Assembly (NCBI RefSeq): GCF_017873235.1
Contig: NZ_JAGGJZ010000001.1
Coordinates: 653,300 to 717,299 of the forward strand
Length of the DNA stretch: 64,000 bases
Direction of reading: 5' to 3'
DNA from: Clostridium moniliforme
GTDB taxonomy: Bacteria; Bacillota; Clostridia; Clostridiales; Clostridiaceae
Each line of letters starts with the position of its first letter. The stretch's first letter is position 1. The notes under the pieces were generated by a model, which ran no database searches, was not told the origin of the DNA, and saw only the letters and a program-made list of their open reading frames with translations. A program made the translations under genes and the position numbers. Below, piece by piece: positions 54,828 through 63,873 of the stretch.

Positions 54828-56036
54828 CTATATTTTATTTTGTAAATTAAGAAATTCATAAATCAATATGCTGTTAAAAAGTTCTAAATCAGTCATAGCA
54901 TCATCTAAATCCCTTTGCAGAAGATTTTTAATTGTTGATAATCTATAAAGTAAAGTATTTCTATGAATAAAGAGTTCCTGAGATGTCTTTAATAAATGCC
55001 TATTGTTTTTAAAATAGCATTTTAAAGTTCCTATTAAATCCATACCATGATTTTTATCATATTCTAAAATAGGTCCTAAATTTTCATAACAATATTGATT
55101 AATATCCTTAACATCAGATAATTCAATAAGTAATCTTACAATACCTAAATCACTATATTTAATAACCTTTGAATCATTTTTATACATATCAATCATAGAT
55201 AAAGCTTTAAAAGCTTCCTTATAACTTGTTTTTATATCAGAATTATTCTCTCTTATACGACTAAAACTTAAGCTCATTTCAATATACTCTGAATATCTAG
55301 AACTTATAAGTTTAAATATATCCTCAATATATTCTAAAGATTTTTTTGCATCTTCATAATCATTAGCAAATATTAAACTCATTAAATGATTTGCATATTC
55401 CATATGTATTAGGGTGTAATTTTTTTCATTTAAAACTTCACCTAAAGAATTTATTATATACTTACTGACATCTTCTATATCGTAAGAAATAGTTGACAAC
55501 TTTGTAATTTTAAACATACAAATATAATGACAAGGTCTTAATTTTATATTATAAAATTCTGCTAAACTATTAATATCTTCATGTAATTTATCCTGTGAAA
55601 AAATAAGTGATTCAAGAAAATGCTTTCCATTTTTTGATTCTTCTCTTTTTTGTTCTATCTTTAAGAAAATTTCTTGTATAATGTCAATTAATTTAATATC
55701 CCAAGGCATTATAAATAATGGCAAACTCCTTTCATTTGCTCTATCTATCATACTATTTGATATACTATTTAAATGTTTATCATCAATCAAAATAACAATC
55801 CCAGATAGTCTTTTATTAATGCATTCATCAAGTAAAAGTAAAAGGTTTTCATCCTCTTCTTTATTATCTTTATAAATAACAAAAAGTAATTCTCCTCCAT
55901 AAAGCCATTCTGAAATAGATTCTGTTGTCCTTACATATGGCAAAGAAATTTGATTATCTAATCCACTTTCTCCAGCTAACAGCTTTGCTTTTGAAAAGTA
56001 TTTAAGTTGAAATAAAGCTTTGCAACAAAAACTCAT
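54828..56036 (-). CDS. PucR-family transcription regulator
   Basis: A 402-residue regulator with an N-terminal purine-catabolism-regulator-like domain (residues about 10-125, LAGESGLDNQISLPYVRTTESISEW), a central GGDEF-like/CdaR domain, and a C-terminal PucR helix-turn-helix (LIGTLKCYFKNNRHLLKTSQ, then ELFIHRNTLLYRLSTIKNLL). Relatives sense or control purine and allantoin catabolism. Convergent with the creatininase-EamA pair, it is the best candidate controller of the nitrogen-ring compound genes next to it. The ribosome binding site is AAGGAGGA. Confidence 0.9.
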   Translation of the reverse strand: MSFCCKALFQLKYFSKAKLLAGESGLDNQISLPYVRTTESISEWLYGGELLFVIYKDNKEEDENLLLLLDECINKRLSGIVILIDDKHLNSISNSMIDRANERSLPLFIMPWDIKLIDIIQEIFLKIEQKREESKNGKHFLESLIFSQDKLHEDINSLAEFYNIKLRPCHYICMFKITKLSTISYDIEDVSKYIINSLGEVLNEKNYTLIHMEYANHLMSLIFANDYEDAKKSLEYIEDIFKLISSRYSEYIEMSLSFSRIRENNSDIKTSYKEAFKALSMIDMYKNDSKVIKYSDLGIVRLLIELSDVKDINQYCYENLGPILEYDKNHGMDLIGTLKCYFKNNRHLLKTSQELFIHRNTLLYRLSTIKNLLQRDLDDAMTDLELFNSILIYEFLNLQNKI

Positions 56037-56280
56037 AAGTCAATCCTCCTTATTCCATTTCATTCCACTTTATTATTTTACCATTTTTTATAAGTATATT
56101 AAACTTAATATTCTATCTTTATACATTTGCTTACTATATTTATTTTTAATGTATATCTTTTGAAAAATTGTTAATTTAATTGTATTATAATTGATAAACC
56201 CTAACCTTTAAAATATTATTTGAATTATTTGAAAATTTCGATTATAATAAAAATACATTAATTTAATTTTTTCTTTTTAA

Positions 56281-56313
56281 GGCAAGTTATACCTCTTTTA
56301 ATTCTAACTTGCC
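56281..56313. terminator. terminator-like hairpin after the SDR gene
   Basis: GGCAAGTTA (56281-56289) pairs exactly with TAACTTGCC (56305-56313). A T-run follows on the plus side; on the minus strand, where the SDR gene ends at 56330, the tract is only TTAAAAAG. The rest of 56037-56329 is AT-rich promoter DNA for pucR. Confidence 0.55.
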
Positions 56314-56329
56314 TTTTATTCTACAAAAT

Positions 56330-57091
56330 TTAGATTACTACTGCTCCGTCTACAGATAATATTTCACCGCTTATATAACTTGCCATATCAGATGCCAAAA
56401 ATAAAAAAGCATTTGCTATATCCTCAGCTTCTCCTATTCTTCCAATAGGAATATTTCTAGCTATTCCATCTATTATATTTTTGTCAAGAGCTGCAACCAT
56501 ATCTGTTGCTATTACACCAGGTGCTACTGCATTGACTCTTATTCCATCTTTTCCAAGCTCCCTTGCTAAAGATTTAGTAAGTCCATTTACAGCAAATTTA
56601 GATGTTGGATATCCTACGCCTGTTTTTTGTCCATATAAGCTTACTACTGAACTTGTATTTAAAATAACTCCTGATTTTTCTTCTTTCATTATCTCTGAAA
56701 ATATTTTAGAACAATTAAATATAGCTTGAACGTTAATGTCCATTATTTTGGAAAAGTTTTCTTGTGTTTGATCATATATTGTTTTATTATCACTTATTCC
56801 AGCATTGTTTATAAGAATATCTACTCTTCCCCATTTTTCTAAAATTAAATCTGCCATATGGTCTATTTCTTTTATGTTTAATAAGTCAGGATAAAAACCC
56901 ATTACATCATAATTAGAGTTAATATTACGTATTTCATTTATAGCTTTATCAACTGTATCTTTTTTTGAACCACAAAGTGCAACCTTTGCGCCATTTAAAA
57001 GAAACTTTTTTACTGTAGCTAATCCTATCCCTCTAGTTCCACCAGTTACAACAACAACTTTATTTTTTAAACTTTTTGATAAACTATCCAT
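56330..57091 (-). CDS. short-chain dehydrogenase/reductase (FabG-like)
   Basis: A 253-residue NAD(P)-dependent oxidoreductase. The start is the ATG at 57091 (MDSLSKSLKN), because AGGGGTG lies six bases upstream and an in-frame GTG at 57100 falls within that site. The Rossmann motif is VTGGTRGIG, then NNAG, the catalytic Ser in LNTSSVVS, and Y-x-x-x-K as GYPTSKFAVNGL, followed by RVNAVAPGVIATDM. The closing SGEILSVDGAVVI is standard. It is not in a fatty acid cluster, so it may act on another ketone or alcohol; a hydroxysteroid substrate cannot be judged from sequence. Confidence 0.88.
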   Translation of the reverse strand: MDSLSKSLKNKVVVVTGGTRGIGLATVKKFLLNGAKVALCGSKKDTVDKAINEIRNINSNYDVMGFYPDLLNIKEIDHMADLILEKWGRVDILINNAGISDNKTIYDQTQENFSKIMDINVQAIFNCSKIFSEIMKEEKSGVILNTSSVVSLYGQKTGVGYPTSKFAVNGLTKSLARELGKDGIRVNAVAPGVIATDMVAALDKNIIDGIARNIPIGRIGEAEDIANAFLFLASDMASYISGEILSVDGAVVI

Positions 57092-57302
57092 TTCATACAC
57101 CCCTACTTTTTAATAAGTTATTTTATACTTATATACTAATATAATGAAATAAAAATTTATTTTATACCTTTAAAAATTATATATATTTTTCTCTTTATAA
57201 TATATTTATTAGCAAGATAATTTATAATAATCACTTATTTGAATAATAATTTATATTGTTAACTACAAAAGTTGTATTTCTTAAATATTTTTTGTCTATA
57301 TA

Positions 57303-57357
57303 AAATAGAAAATGCTAATTACTAATAATTTTATTAGCAATTAGCATTTTCTATTTT
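57303..57357 (-). terminator. terminator overlapping the Nudix stop codon
   Basis: AAAATAGAAAATGCTAATT-like arm (from 57303) pairs with AATTAGCATTTTCTATTTT (57339-57357). The Nudix stop codon (57351-57353) lies inside the outer arm. Confidence 0.75.
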
Positions 57358-57737
57358 AATTTCTTTAAGGCATTAACAACTAAAATATCTGCTGGTATCC
57401 ATTCTTGATTTTCTAATTCATTAAATTTAATCCATTTAACATCATTATGAGCATTTAGCACTAACTCCCCACCTGTTATTTCACATATAAAAGAATGCAT
57501 TGTTAGATGGAAATTTGGATAATCATACTCTATTGTATTTAAAAACTCTAATATATTTATGTCTAATTCTAATTCTTCTTTTATTTCTCTTTTTAAGGCT
57601 TCTTCTCTAGTTTCACCTTTTTCTATTTTTCCACCTGGAAACTCCCATATGTTTATAAATTCTCCATATCCTCTACGAGTTATAAATATTTTATCTTCTT
57701 TTCTTATTATAGCTGCTACTACTTCTATATTCTTCAT
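57351..57737 (-). CDS. Nudix hydrolase (MutT-like)
   Basis: A 128-residue (deoxy)nucleoside diphosphate-X hydrolase. The Nudix box is complete: GGKIEKGETREEALKREIKE followed by E-L, matching G-x5-E-x7-R-E-U-x-E-E-x-G/L-U. The N-terminus EVVAAIIRKEDKIFITRRGYGEFINIWEFPGG and the C-terminal DVKWIKFNELENQEWIPADI place it near MutT/8-oxo-dGTPases, which clean oxidised nucleotides. Ribosome binding site AAGGAG. Monocistronic. Confidence 0.9.
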   Translation of the reverse strand: MKNIEVVAAIIRKEDKIFITRRGYGEFINIWEFPGGKIEKGETREEALKREIKEELELDINILEFLNTIEYDYPNFHLTMHSFICEITGGELVLNAHNDVKWIKFNELENQEWIPADILVVNALKKLK

Positions 57738-57863
57738 ATGTTAAACTCCTTACCTCTTGTAATTTTTAAATTTATAATATTATTTATTATAACAAACTTT
57801 CTAGTATTTTGACCTTATAAATGTTATACTATAATATATAATTATATGAAGGAGTTGGTATTA

Positions 57864-58265
57864 ATGGCTAATACTGGAGATACTTACACAGTAAATTTAC
57901 AACAGTCTCATCTTGGATGGGGAAATTATAGACATTCAAACACTAGATCTATTATTAATGGAGAAGGCTATATTCCTTTACCTATAAGATTTGCTAGAGA
58001 ATTTAATATATTTAATTCAAATAATACTACTACAGGATTAGGATATAACTTATTTCACGCTTCATCAGCTGATAATTTTTTAAATAACGTGACACTTCTA
58101 GCACAAGGTTCTAGTTCTTCTGGAGATATATATGCAAAGCAATTTTCTGTTCAAGGTAATCTACAATTAATTGGCTCATGGTATGAATATCAAAATGCAA
58201 CAACAGATAATTCAGTAAGAGTTACTTGGACATCACCAACTGATATTCTCCTTGAAATAATTTAA
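57864..58265 (+). CDS. unknown 133-aa protein next to a restriction system
   Basis: I do not recognise this family with confidence. The start is the ATG at 57864, because GAAGGAG lies just before it; an ATG at 57846 overlaps that ribosome binding site. The protein is beta-rich, with no membrane segment: NLQQSHLGWGNYRHSNTRSI, IPLPIRFAREFNIFNSNN, VTLLAQGSSSSGDIYAKQFS and VRVTWTSPTDILLEII. The pattern of a proline-rich IPLP loop and late strands recalls B3-like DNA recognition domains of some restriction enzymes, but this is weak. It faces the AlwI-type operon across a perfect palindrome that includes its stop codon. Confidence 0.65.
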   Translation: MANTGDTYTVNLQQSHLGWGNYRHSNTRSIINGEGYIPLPIRFAREFNIFNSNNTTTGLGYNLFHASSADNFLNNVTLLAQGSSSSGDIYAKQFSVQGNLQLIGSWYEYQNATTDNSVRVTWTSPTDILLEII

Positions 58266-58320
58266 AAAATAATAACATAATAAAAAGCTAGCTTTTTATT
58301 ATGTTATTATTTTTTAAATT
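58259..58320. repeat. 62-bp perfect palindrome, bidirectional terminator
   Basis: Two 31-bp arms (58259-58289 and 58290-58320) are exact complements with no spacer, centred on AAGCTAGCTT. The left arm contains the stop codon of the 133-aa gene (58263-58265), and the right arm ends two bases before the restriction enzyme stop. T-runs on both strands make it an unusually long terminator. Confidence 0.92.
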
Positions 58321-58322
58321 TA

Positions 58323-59885
58323 TTATAAATCAGATAACAGTATCTGCCTATTTACAGAAAATATATCTTTAATATTTTTATGAGTATAATTTTTAGATTC
58401 ATATAATTCAACAAGTTTAATCATATTAGAAACACTCATTGCTGATCCTGCTATATTAGTAGCATTAACAATATCCATAATTTGAGAATTAATATTATTT
58501 CCAAAACCCCCAGCAATATATGAAAAAAATGAAAGTGGAACACTAAAATTGCTATAATTCTTCAAATTTTTTATATAATTATAAATCATTCTATTACGAT
58601 GATCATTACTTACAGTATATTTACTATAAGCTTTATTATCTATAATAGCTTGATAGCCATCTGAATTAGATAAAATTAACACATCAGGTGTAAGACCTAT
58701 AGGTCCTACATGTTTAGTTTCAAAGCCAAACACATTTTTAAATAACTCAACTGTTGCTTTTTCAAAATCTGTAGCCTTATCCCTTCCCTTAAATGCCATT
58801 TCAAAATACGCTGTCATAAACCCACCAATAGATCCACTTGGATATAACTTCAACAGCACTTCTTCTACCAATTTATCATTAAATCCTGTTTGCTCAACAA
58901 TTTTATCTACAAGATTAGTAGTTATTTTAGTTATTGGATGTTTTAATGATTCTGCAATATAGGCTTGTTTAATTTTTTGTTCCGCAATTATTTTTACTGT
59001 AATAACTCTAGCCTCAGTAAGATTTCTTGTATCCTTTTTGTGCTTCGGATCAAGACCATACTTTCTTTGAAAATATTCATATTCTTCAGGGCGATCAATA
59101 AAAGGTAAAGATTTAGATAAAATTTTTTGAACTTCCAACCGCTTATCATCAAGAATACGAACTTGTCCACTGTGTCTTTTTACAAGTTGAGTATACTCTA
59201 ACCAGTTTACAATAGTATTAGCTAAATCCATCAAATGACTAAATGGATGACTTGGATTAACTTCTCCTTTTGATGGTTTATATTTATCAAAATAATCCTC
59301 CTCATAAATAATATCTCCTCTTTGCCTAAACTCCAAAATTTCATTTACTATATATTTATAACATTTATCAGTTTCATTTTCTGCTTTAGTAACTATAATT
59401 TTAGCAATTTCTTCTTCTGTTAAATATTCTATTTCTTTATCATTTAATAATTTTAGAAGAAATCTAAAAGGCCTAATTTTAAATCTTGGAGCAACTTTAA
59501 CCCCACGCCCTAAAGAAAAAGCAGATGGAAATTGATATTTTAAAATCTGATTCTTAAGTACTTCAACAGGCGAATCCCCAGACATTATAGCTTCACCTGC
59601 TAATGTTAACTTTATCTTTCCTGTAGATTTTTGTGTAAATATTAATCCTAAACTACTAACCCAAGCCTTATATGTTCTAGCGCCACCACCAGTATGATCT
59701 CTTCTTTCACCTTTACGCTTTATCCCAGCTTGTTCCAATGCTTCTTCAAAAGATAAATGAGATTCCCTTTGCCCTTTCCACTCTTGATCTAATGCAATTT
59801 CTGAAAAAGTTGCTAGTACATCCGGAATTGAATTTAATTTTCGTTTTGGCCTTGTTACCCACCAATAATTTAACAAATAACTCAC
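58323..59885 (-). CDS. AlwI-family type II restriction endonuclease
   Basis: A 520-residue predicted type IIS-like endonuclease. The N-terminal block YLLNYWWVTRPKRKLNSIPD is the family signature. The C-terminal PD-(D/E)xK nuclease site is visible as E375/E380, then D401 in LTPDVLIL and D416-N-K418 in AIIDNKAYSKY. Middle residues hold the sequence-recognition region. It starts two bases after the methyltransferase stop, so the pair is co-transcribed with the methyltransferase made first, the safe order for a restriction system. The cut site cannot be read from sequence. Confidence 0.88.
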   Translation of the reverse strand: MSYLLNYWWVTRPKRKLNSIPDVLATFSEIALDQEWKGQRESHLSFEEALEQAGIKRKGERRDHTGGGARTYKAWVSSLGLIFTQKSTGKIKLTLAGEAIMSGDSPVEVLKNQILKYQFPSAFSLGRGVKVAPRFKIRPFRFLLKLLNDKEIEYLTEEEIAKIIVTKAENETDKCYKYIVNEILEFRQRGDIIYEEDYFDKYKPSKGEVNPSHPFSHLMDLANTIVNWLEYTQLVKRHSGQVRILDDKRLEVQKILSKSLPFIDRPEEYEYFQRKYGLDPKHKKDTRNLTEARVITVKIIAEQKIKQAYIAESLKHPITKITTNLVDKIVEQTGFNDKLVEEVLLKLYPSGSIGGFMTAYFEMAFKGRDKATDFEKATVELFKNVFGFETKHVGPIGLTPDVLILSNSDGYQAIIDNKAYSKYTVSNDHRNRMIYNYIKNLKNYSNFSVPLSFFSYIAGGFGNNINSQIMDIVNATNIAGSAMSVSNMIKLVELYESKNYTHKNIKDIFSVNRQILLSDL

Positions 59886-59887
59886 TC

Positions 59888-60940
59888 CTATTGCTTAATA
59901 TTACATGGAACATATTCATAGTCAATACCAGCAAATGTTCTTAATACAGCTTCAAATATAATTTTTGCTCCTTTTGCTGGAACTGCCATCCCAATCTGTT
60001 TTCTTACACTTTCTTTTGAACCTTTAAAAACATAATCATCTGGGAAAGTCTGTAACCTAGCTCTTTCTCTATTAGTTAAAGCTCTTGGTTCTGAATAGTG
60101 ATATATATGTGTTCCTCCTCCACCTGATCCTGTTACTGTATAGGCAGGTTTAGTAGGATCCAATCTCTTATATATTTGACTTATCTTTGCTCCTTTTACA
60201 TTTAATTGTAATCTATCAGGTAAATTTGCTGTAAATGCATTTTCTCCTGGTTTTATATGAGATAGTCTCTCAGTTACTATTGATGATTGCCTTGTTAACT
60301 CATTATTTGATGCATTCTCAGGTATTGGTGGTATTTCTAATGCGCTTTTAGAAGTATTATCCACTCTAGAATATGGTGCTGGAGAAGGTACTCTAAATAC
60401 AAAAGGTAGATCTTCCCGAATTCCTACAATGATTATTCTATGCCTTGCTTGTGGTATTCCATATTGTTCGAATTTATATAAATGAGGATATAATTTATAT
60501 CCTGATTTTTCTAAATCTCTCAATATCTTGTTAAAAGCTTTACCTGCATTTGCTGATCTTAAGCCACCTACATTTTCAGCTAAAAACCATTTTGGCTTAT
60601 ACTTTTTTAGTATTTTTACACCATATGTATATAAAGGACCATAATCTCCGTCAAATCCTTTTTGTTCACCTACAACAGAAAAGTCATTACATGGAAAACC
60701 AAATGCTAATGCATCTATAGGATCAAGATAATTTATATCAAGCTTTCTTACATCCTGACAAATAACAGATTCTGGATTATTAGGACATATATTATGTATA
60801 TATGTATCACATGTATCTCGATCATAATCATTTGCCCATTTATGAATTATCCTATATTCATTATTTTCAATTTCAGCTGATATAGCTCCATAAGCTAATC
60901 CTCCTGGACCACAAAATAACTCTCCTAATTTAAATATCAT
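59888..60940 (-). CDS. DNA (cytosine-5) methyltransferase of the restriction system
   Basis: A 350-residue C5 methyltransferase protecting host DNA. The start is the ATG at 60940 (MIFKLGELFCGPGG), eight bases after AAAGGA; an upstream ATG at 60973 has a poorer site. Motif I is LFCGPGGLAYG, motif IV GFPCNDFS has catalytic C84, motif VI is ENVGGL (E122), motif VIII is QARHRIIIVG, and motif X is IGMAVPAKGAKII (Ala-Val-Pro where most have Asn-Ala/Ser-Val-Pro). The target recognition domain is the variable part around residues 190-260. It pairs with the AlwI-type enzyme downstream. Confidence 0.93.
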   Translation of the reverse strand: MIFKLGELFCGPGGLAYGAISAEIENNEYRIIHKWANDYDRDTCDTYIHNICPNNPESVICQDVRKLDINYLDPIDALAFGFPCNDFSVVGEQKGFDGDYGPLYTYGVKILKKYKPKWFLAENVGGLRSANAGKAFNKILRDLEKSGYKLYPHLYKFEQYGIPQARHRIIIVGIREDLPFVFRVPSPAPYSRVDNTSKSALEIPPIPENASNNELTRQSSIVTERLSHIKPGENAFTANLPDRLQLNVKGAKISQIYKRLDPTKPAYTVTGSGGGGTHIYHYSEPRALTNRERARLQTFPDDYVFKGSKESVRKQIGMAVPAKGAKIIFEAVLRTFAGIDYEYVPCNIKQ

Positions 60941-61145
60941 TTTAACATTCCTTTCCACATATGTTTTTATCAATTAATTACTATAAAATTTTTTATATTA
61001 TACTTCTACTATTTCACCGTTTTTTTACAACTCTATTTTTTATTATTAAACTATATCAATTTATCTACAAACTTCTCAACAAAGTTTATATCAAATCATT
61101 TCATTATATCTTGCTACTTGAAAACTTTAACTAATATTGAAAAAC

Positions 61146-62513
61146 TTACTTCATTATTTCATTCTTTGTAAGCTTAACTACAACCTCACCATGTGGTGTA
61201 TTAGGGAACATATCTTTAATTCTAGTTCTTTCAATTCTATATCCAGCTTCAACTAATCCCTTAAGATCATTAACTAAAGTTTTAGGATTACAAGAAACAT
61301 AAACAATTTCCTTAGCATCAAAATCAATTACATATTCTAAAGCCTTTGGACTAACTCCACTTCTTGGAGGATCCAAAATTATAATATCAGGTTTATCTTT
61401 AACCTCTTTAATAGTTTTAGCTACATCACCAGCTATAAATGTACAGTTATCAAGTCCATTAAGCTTAGCATTCTCCTTTGCAGCTTCTACTGCTTCCTCT
61501 ATAAGCTCAAGTCCAATAACCTTCTTAGCTTTTGGTGCAACTATTTGACCTATTGTTCCTGTTCCGCAATAAAGGTCAAAAACAACCTTATTTTCTGAAT
61601 CACCCATAAATTCTCTAACTATACTATAAAGACTTTCTGCTCCTTTAGTATTAGTTTGGAAAAATGAAAATGGTGAAATCTTAAATTTTAATCCTAAAAG
61701 TTCTTCCATAATATAATCTTTTCCATAAAGAAGATTAACCTTCTCTGGATAAACTACATCAGAAAATGAATTATTTTCTGTATGAAGAAGTGAAACTAAT
61801 TCTCCATCAAAATCTAATCCTTTTATAATATTAGCCCACTCTGTTAAATCAAAATCTACCTGTGTTGTTGTAACAAGATTTACTAAAAGTTCTCCTGTAT
61901 TTTTAGCTTTTCTTATAACTAAATGTCTAAGGAAGCCTTCCCTTTTCATTACTCTATAATAAGGAAGTCCTGTTTCTTTAAAGTATTCAACTGTAGCTTT
62001 AATTACTTTTCTAAAATCTTCGTCTACAAGCTTACACTTATCAACAGTTATAATTCCAAAACTTGCATTTTTCATATGCATTCCAAGAGAAAGTTCTGCA
62101 CCTTTATATTCATCTCCAAAGGTAAACTCCATCTTATTTCTATATTCCCATTGTTCTACACTTCCAGTTACCCCTTCATATTCTCCAGTTGTAACCTCAG
62201 CATTTTTAAATAATTCTAAAACCTCATTGCCTAAAAACTCTAATTGTTTTTCATAAGTAAGATTTTGTGATGAACATCCTCCACAAATTCCAAAACAAGG
62301 ACACTTTGATTCTATTTCATAAGGTGCCTTTTCTAAAACTTCCAAAAGCTTAACGTCTGTATATTCAGCTCTATTTTTTTTAACTCTTCCTTTTATTGTT
62401 TGCCCAGGAAATACATTTTTAACACGTACTTCTTTATCATTTAAAGTTGATATACCCACTGATGGGAATTCAGTTCTTTCTATTTTAACTGTTACTTCGC
62501 TTCCTCTTCTCAC
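61146..62513 (-). CDS. rlmD: 23S rRNA (uracil-5-)-methyltransferase, RlmD/RlmCD type
   Basis: A 455-residue RNA m5U methyltransferase. An N-terminal TRAM domain (residues 1-65) is followed by the iron-sulfur cysteines [14 protein letters not shown]. The SAM site is [23 protein letters not shown], the DPPRSG motif is present ([15 protein letters not shown]), and the catalytic cysteine lies in [11 protein letters not shown]. It is a GTG start at 62513 behind AGGAG. Which of U747, U1939 or both it methylates is not decidable; RlmCD in Firmicutes does both. Confidence 0.92.
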   Translation of the reverse strand: MRRGSEVTVKIERTEFPSVGISTLNDKEVRVKNVFPGQTIKGRVKKNRAEYTDVKLLEVLEKAPYEIESKCPCFGICGGCSSQNLTYEKQLEFLGNEVLELFKNAEVTTGEYEGVTGSVEQWEYRNKMEFTFGDEYKGAELSLGMHMKNASFGIITVDKCKLVDEDFRKVIKATVEYFKETGLPYYRVMKREGFLRHLVIRKAKNTGELLVNLVTTTQVDFDLTEWANIIKGLDFDGELVSLLHTENNSFSDVVYPEKVNLLYGKDYIMEELLGLKFKISPFSFFQTNTKGAESLYSIVREFMGDSENKVVFDLYCGTGTIGQIVAPKAKKVIGLELIEEAVEAAKENAKLNGLDNCTFIAGDVAKTIKEVKDKPDIIILDPPRSGVSPKALEYVIDFDAKEIVYVSCNPKTLVNDLKGLVEAGYRIERTRIKDMFPNTPHGEVVVKLTKNEIMK

Positions 62514-62535
62514 TTTTTTTCTCCTATCAATTAAA

Positions 62536-62970
62536 TTATACTATTGATAATATTCTCTTACCAATAGTTCTTTTGTTCTTTATTTCAAATAAAGGTAAGT
62601 AAAATACATTAACTATTACATAAATTATAAGTAATATTGATGTTGGTTCAATTATCATATAACCAAGTAATCCTATTACTAAATCAAATATTAATAAAAT
62701 TATTGCTGATATACCAAGTATAACTGCTTGATCCAAAACACTTGCAAATAACTTCTTTAAAAATGATGGATTTGAATCTAATCCGTCTATTTCATATTTA
62801 TTATCATCTTCATCTAATTTATTTTCAATAGTATTAATATCATCATTTTCTTTTACTTCTATTTTTTCTTCAAGTTCTTTTTCATTTTTTTCTATTTTTT
62901 CTTCAATTTTTATATCTTCATCTATGTTAAGATCTTTTTTATTTTTAATGTCCATATCATCCTTACTCAT
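62536..62970 (-). CDS. RDD-family membrane protein with acidic N-terminus
   Basis: A 144-residue protein. The first 68 residues are a charged coiled-coil-like stretch rich in Lys, Glu and Asp ([20 protein letters not shown]). The C-terminal half is an RDD domain: [20 protein letters not shown], two membrane helices, then [15 protein letters not shown], the usual K-T-x-G-K-R ending. The domain ends very near the C-terminus, so it is short for the family. Function of RDD proteins is largely unknown. It lies 14 bp after the lipoprotein gene and is probably co-transcribed. Confidence 0.8.
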   Translation of the reverse strand: MSKDDMDIKNKKDLNIDEDIKIEEKIEKNEKELEEKIEVKENDDINTIENKLDEDDNKYEIDGLDSNPSFLKKLFASVLDQAVILGISAIILLIFDLVIGLLGYMIIEPTSILLIIYVIVNVFYLPLFEIKNKRTIGKRILSIV

Positions 62971-62984
62971 AATAATCCTCCTGT

Positions 62985-63686
62985 TTATTTTATTCCTTCA
63001 TTATCTTTAACAAATTTATAGACTTTAGTTGATAATGTATATACTATATATTCTTTGCTTACTGCAAATTCTTCTGATAATCCATTTATATTATCTTTCA
63101 TAACCCCTTCACCATTGCCATTTTTTATTATGTCTAATATTTTTTTATTTATATCTTTATAATTTCTATCTGAAACTCCAGTCATTATTGATGCATATTT
63201 AGCTATTGATGTATCTCCTAAATTAAATTTATTATCTTTTATTGCATTTTTACCATCAAATTTAAGTGAAAGTTTTAATTGTATTCTTCCAGAATTTTGA
63301 TTATCTCCAAAAAGTTGTGATTCAAATTGCATACTTTCAAGTTTATTAGGTTCTGGGTCTTTATTATCTAAATATATAGACTTTACATTTGCTGTTGCAC
63401 CATTAATTTGCTTAACTTTATCATCTTTTTTATAATCTAAATCAAATTCTTTTGTTTGATCTTCAATTTTACCCATTAATTCATTGCTCTTATCAACAAA
63501 ACCATTATGTGTAAAATCTTTTATCCAATCACCTTTTAAATTCTTGAAATCATCTTGATTATCTATATTAACTTCAGCCTGCTTTTTATTTTCTTCTGCA
63601 TTTTTATGTTCTTTATTATTTCCACATCCTGCTAATGAAACCATTAAAACAGTTGCTATTGCTAAACCTATAATTTTTTTAGACAT
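62985..63686 (-). CDS. lipoprotein of unknown function
   Basis: A 233-residue exported protein. The signal peptide with lipobox reads MSKKIIGLAIATVLMVSLAGCGNN; C21 should be lipid-modified. The mature part is charged, with alternating strands and helices (DDFKNLKGDWIKDFTHNGFV, then SMQFESQLFGDNQNSGRIQL) and no family I recognise. Ribosome binding site AGGAGGT. Its downstream neighbour is the RDD protein. Confidence 0.8.
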   Translation of the reverse strand: MSKKIIGLAIATVLMVSLAGCGNNKEHKNAEENKKQAEVNIDNQDDFKNLKGDWIKDFTHNGFVDKSNELMGKIEDQTKEFDLDYKKDDKVKQINGATANVKSIYLDNKDPEPNKLESMQFESQLFGDNQNSGRIQLKLSLKFDGKNAIKDNKFNLGDTSIAKYASIMTGVSDRNYKDINKKILDIIKNGNGEGVMKDNINGLSEEFAVSKEYIVYTLSTKVYKFVKDNEGIK

Positions 63687-63828
63687 ATTTTTACCTCCTA
63701 AATATGCTCATCATTTATTAAAATTCATCATATTTTTTAATTATATCATTCATTCTATTATTTTTACAATATTGCTATATTATTTTACAATATTTTTCTT
63801 ATGTTAGTATTTATATTCACCATAAAAA

Positions 63829-63873
63829 AGAGAGGGCAATTTTTTTCATACTTTAAACATTTATGCACTCTCT
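63829..63873 (-). terminator. terminator at the right edge
   Basis: AGAGAGGGCA pairs with TGCACTCTCT (one mismatch); on the minus strand TTTTTTATGG follows. It would end a gene lying to the right of the window. The rest of 63687-64000 is AT-rich and includes the lipoprotein promoter region; nothing else recognised. Confidence 0.6.
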
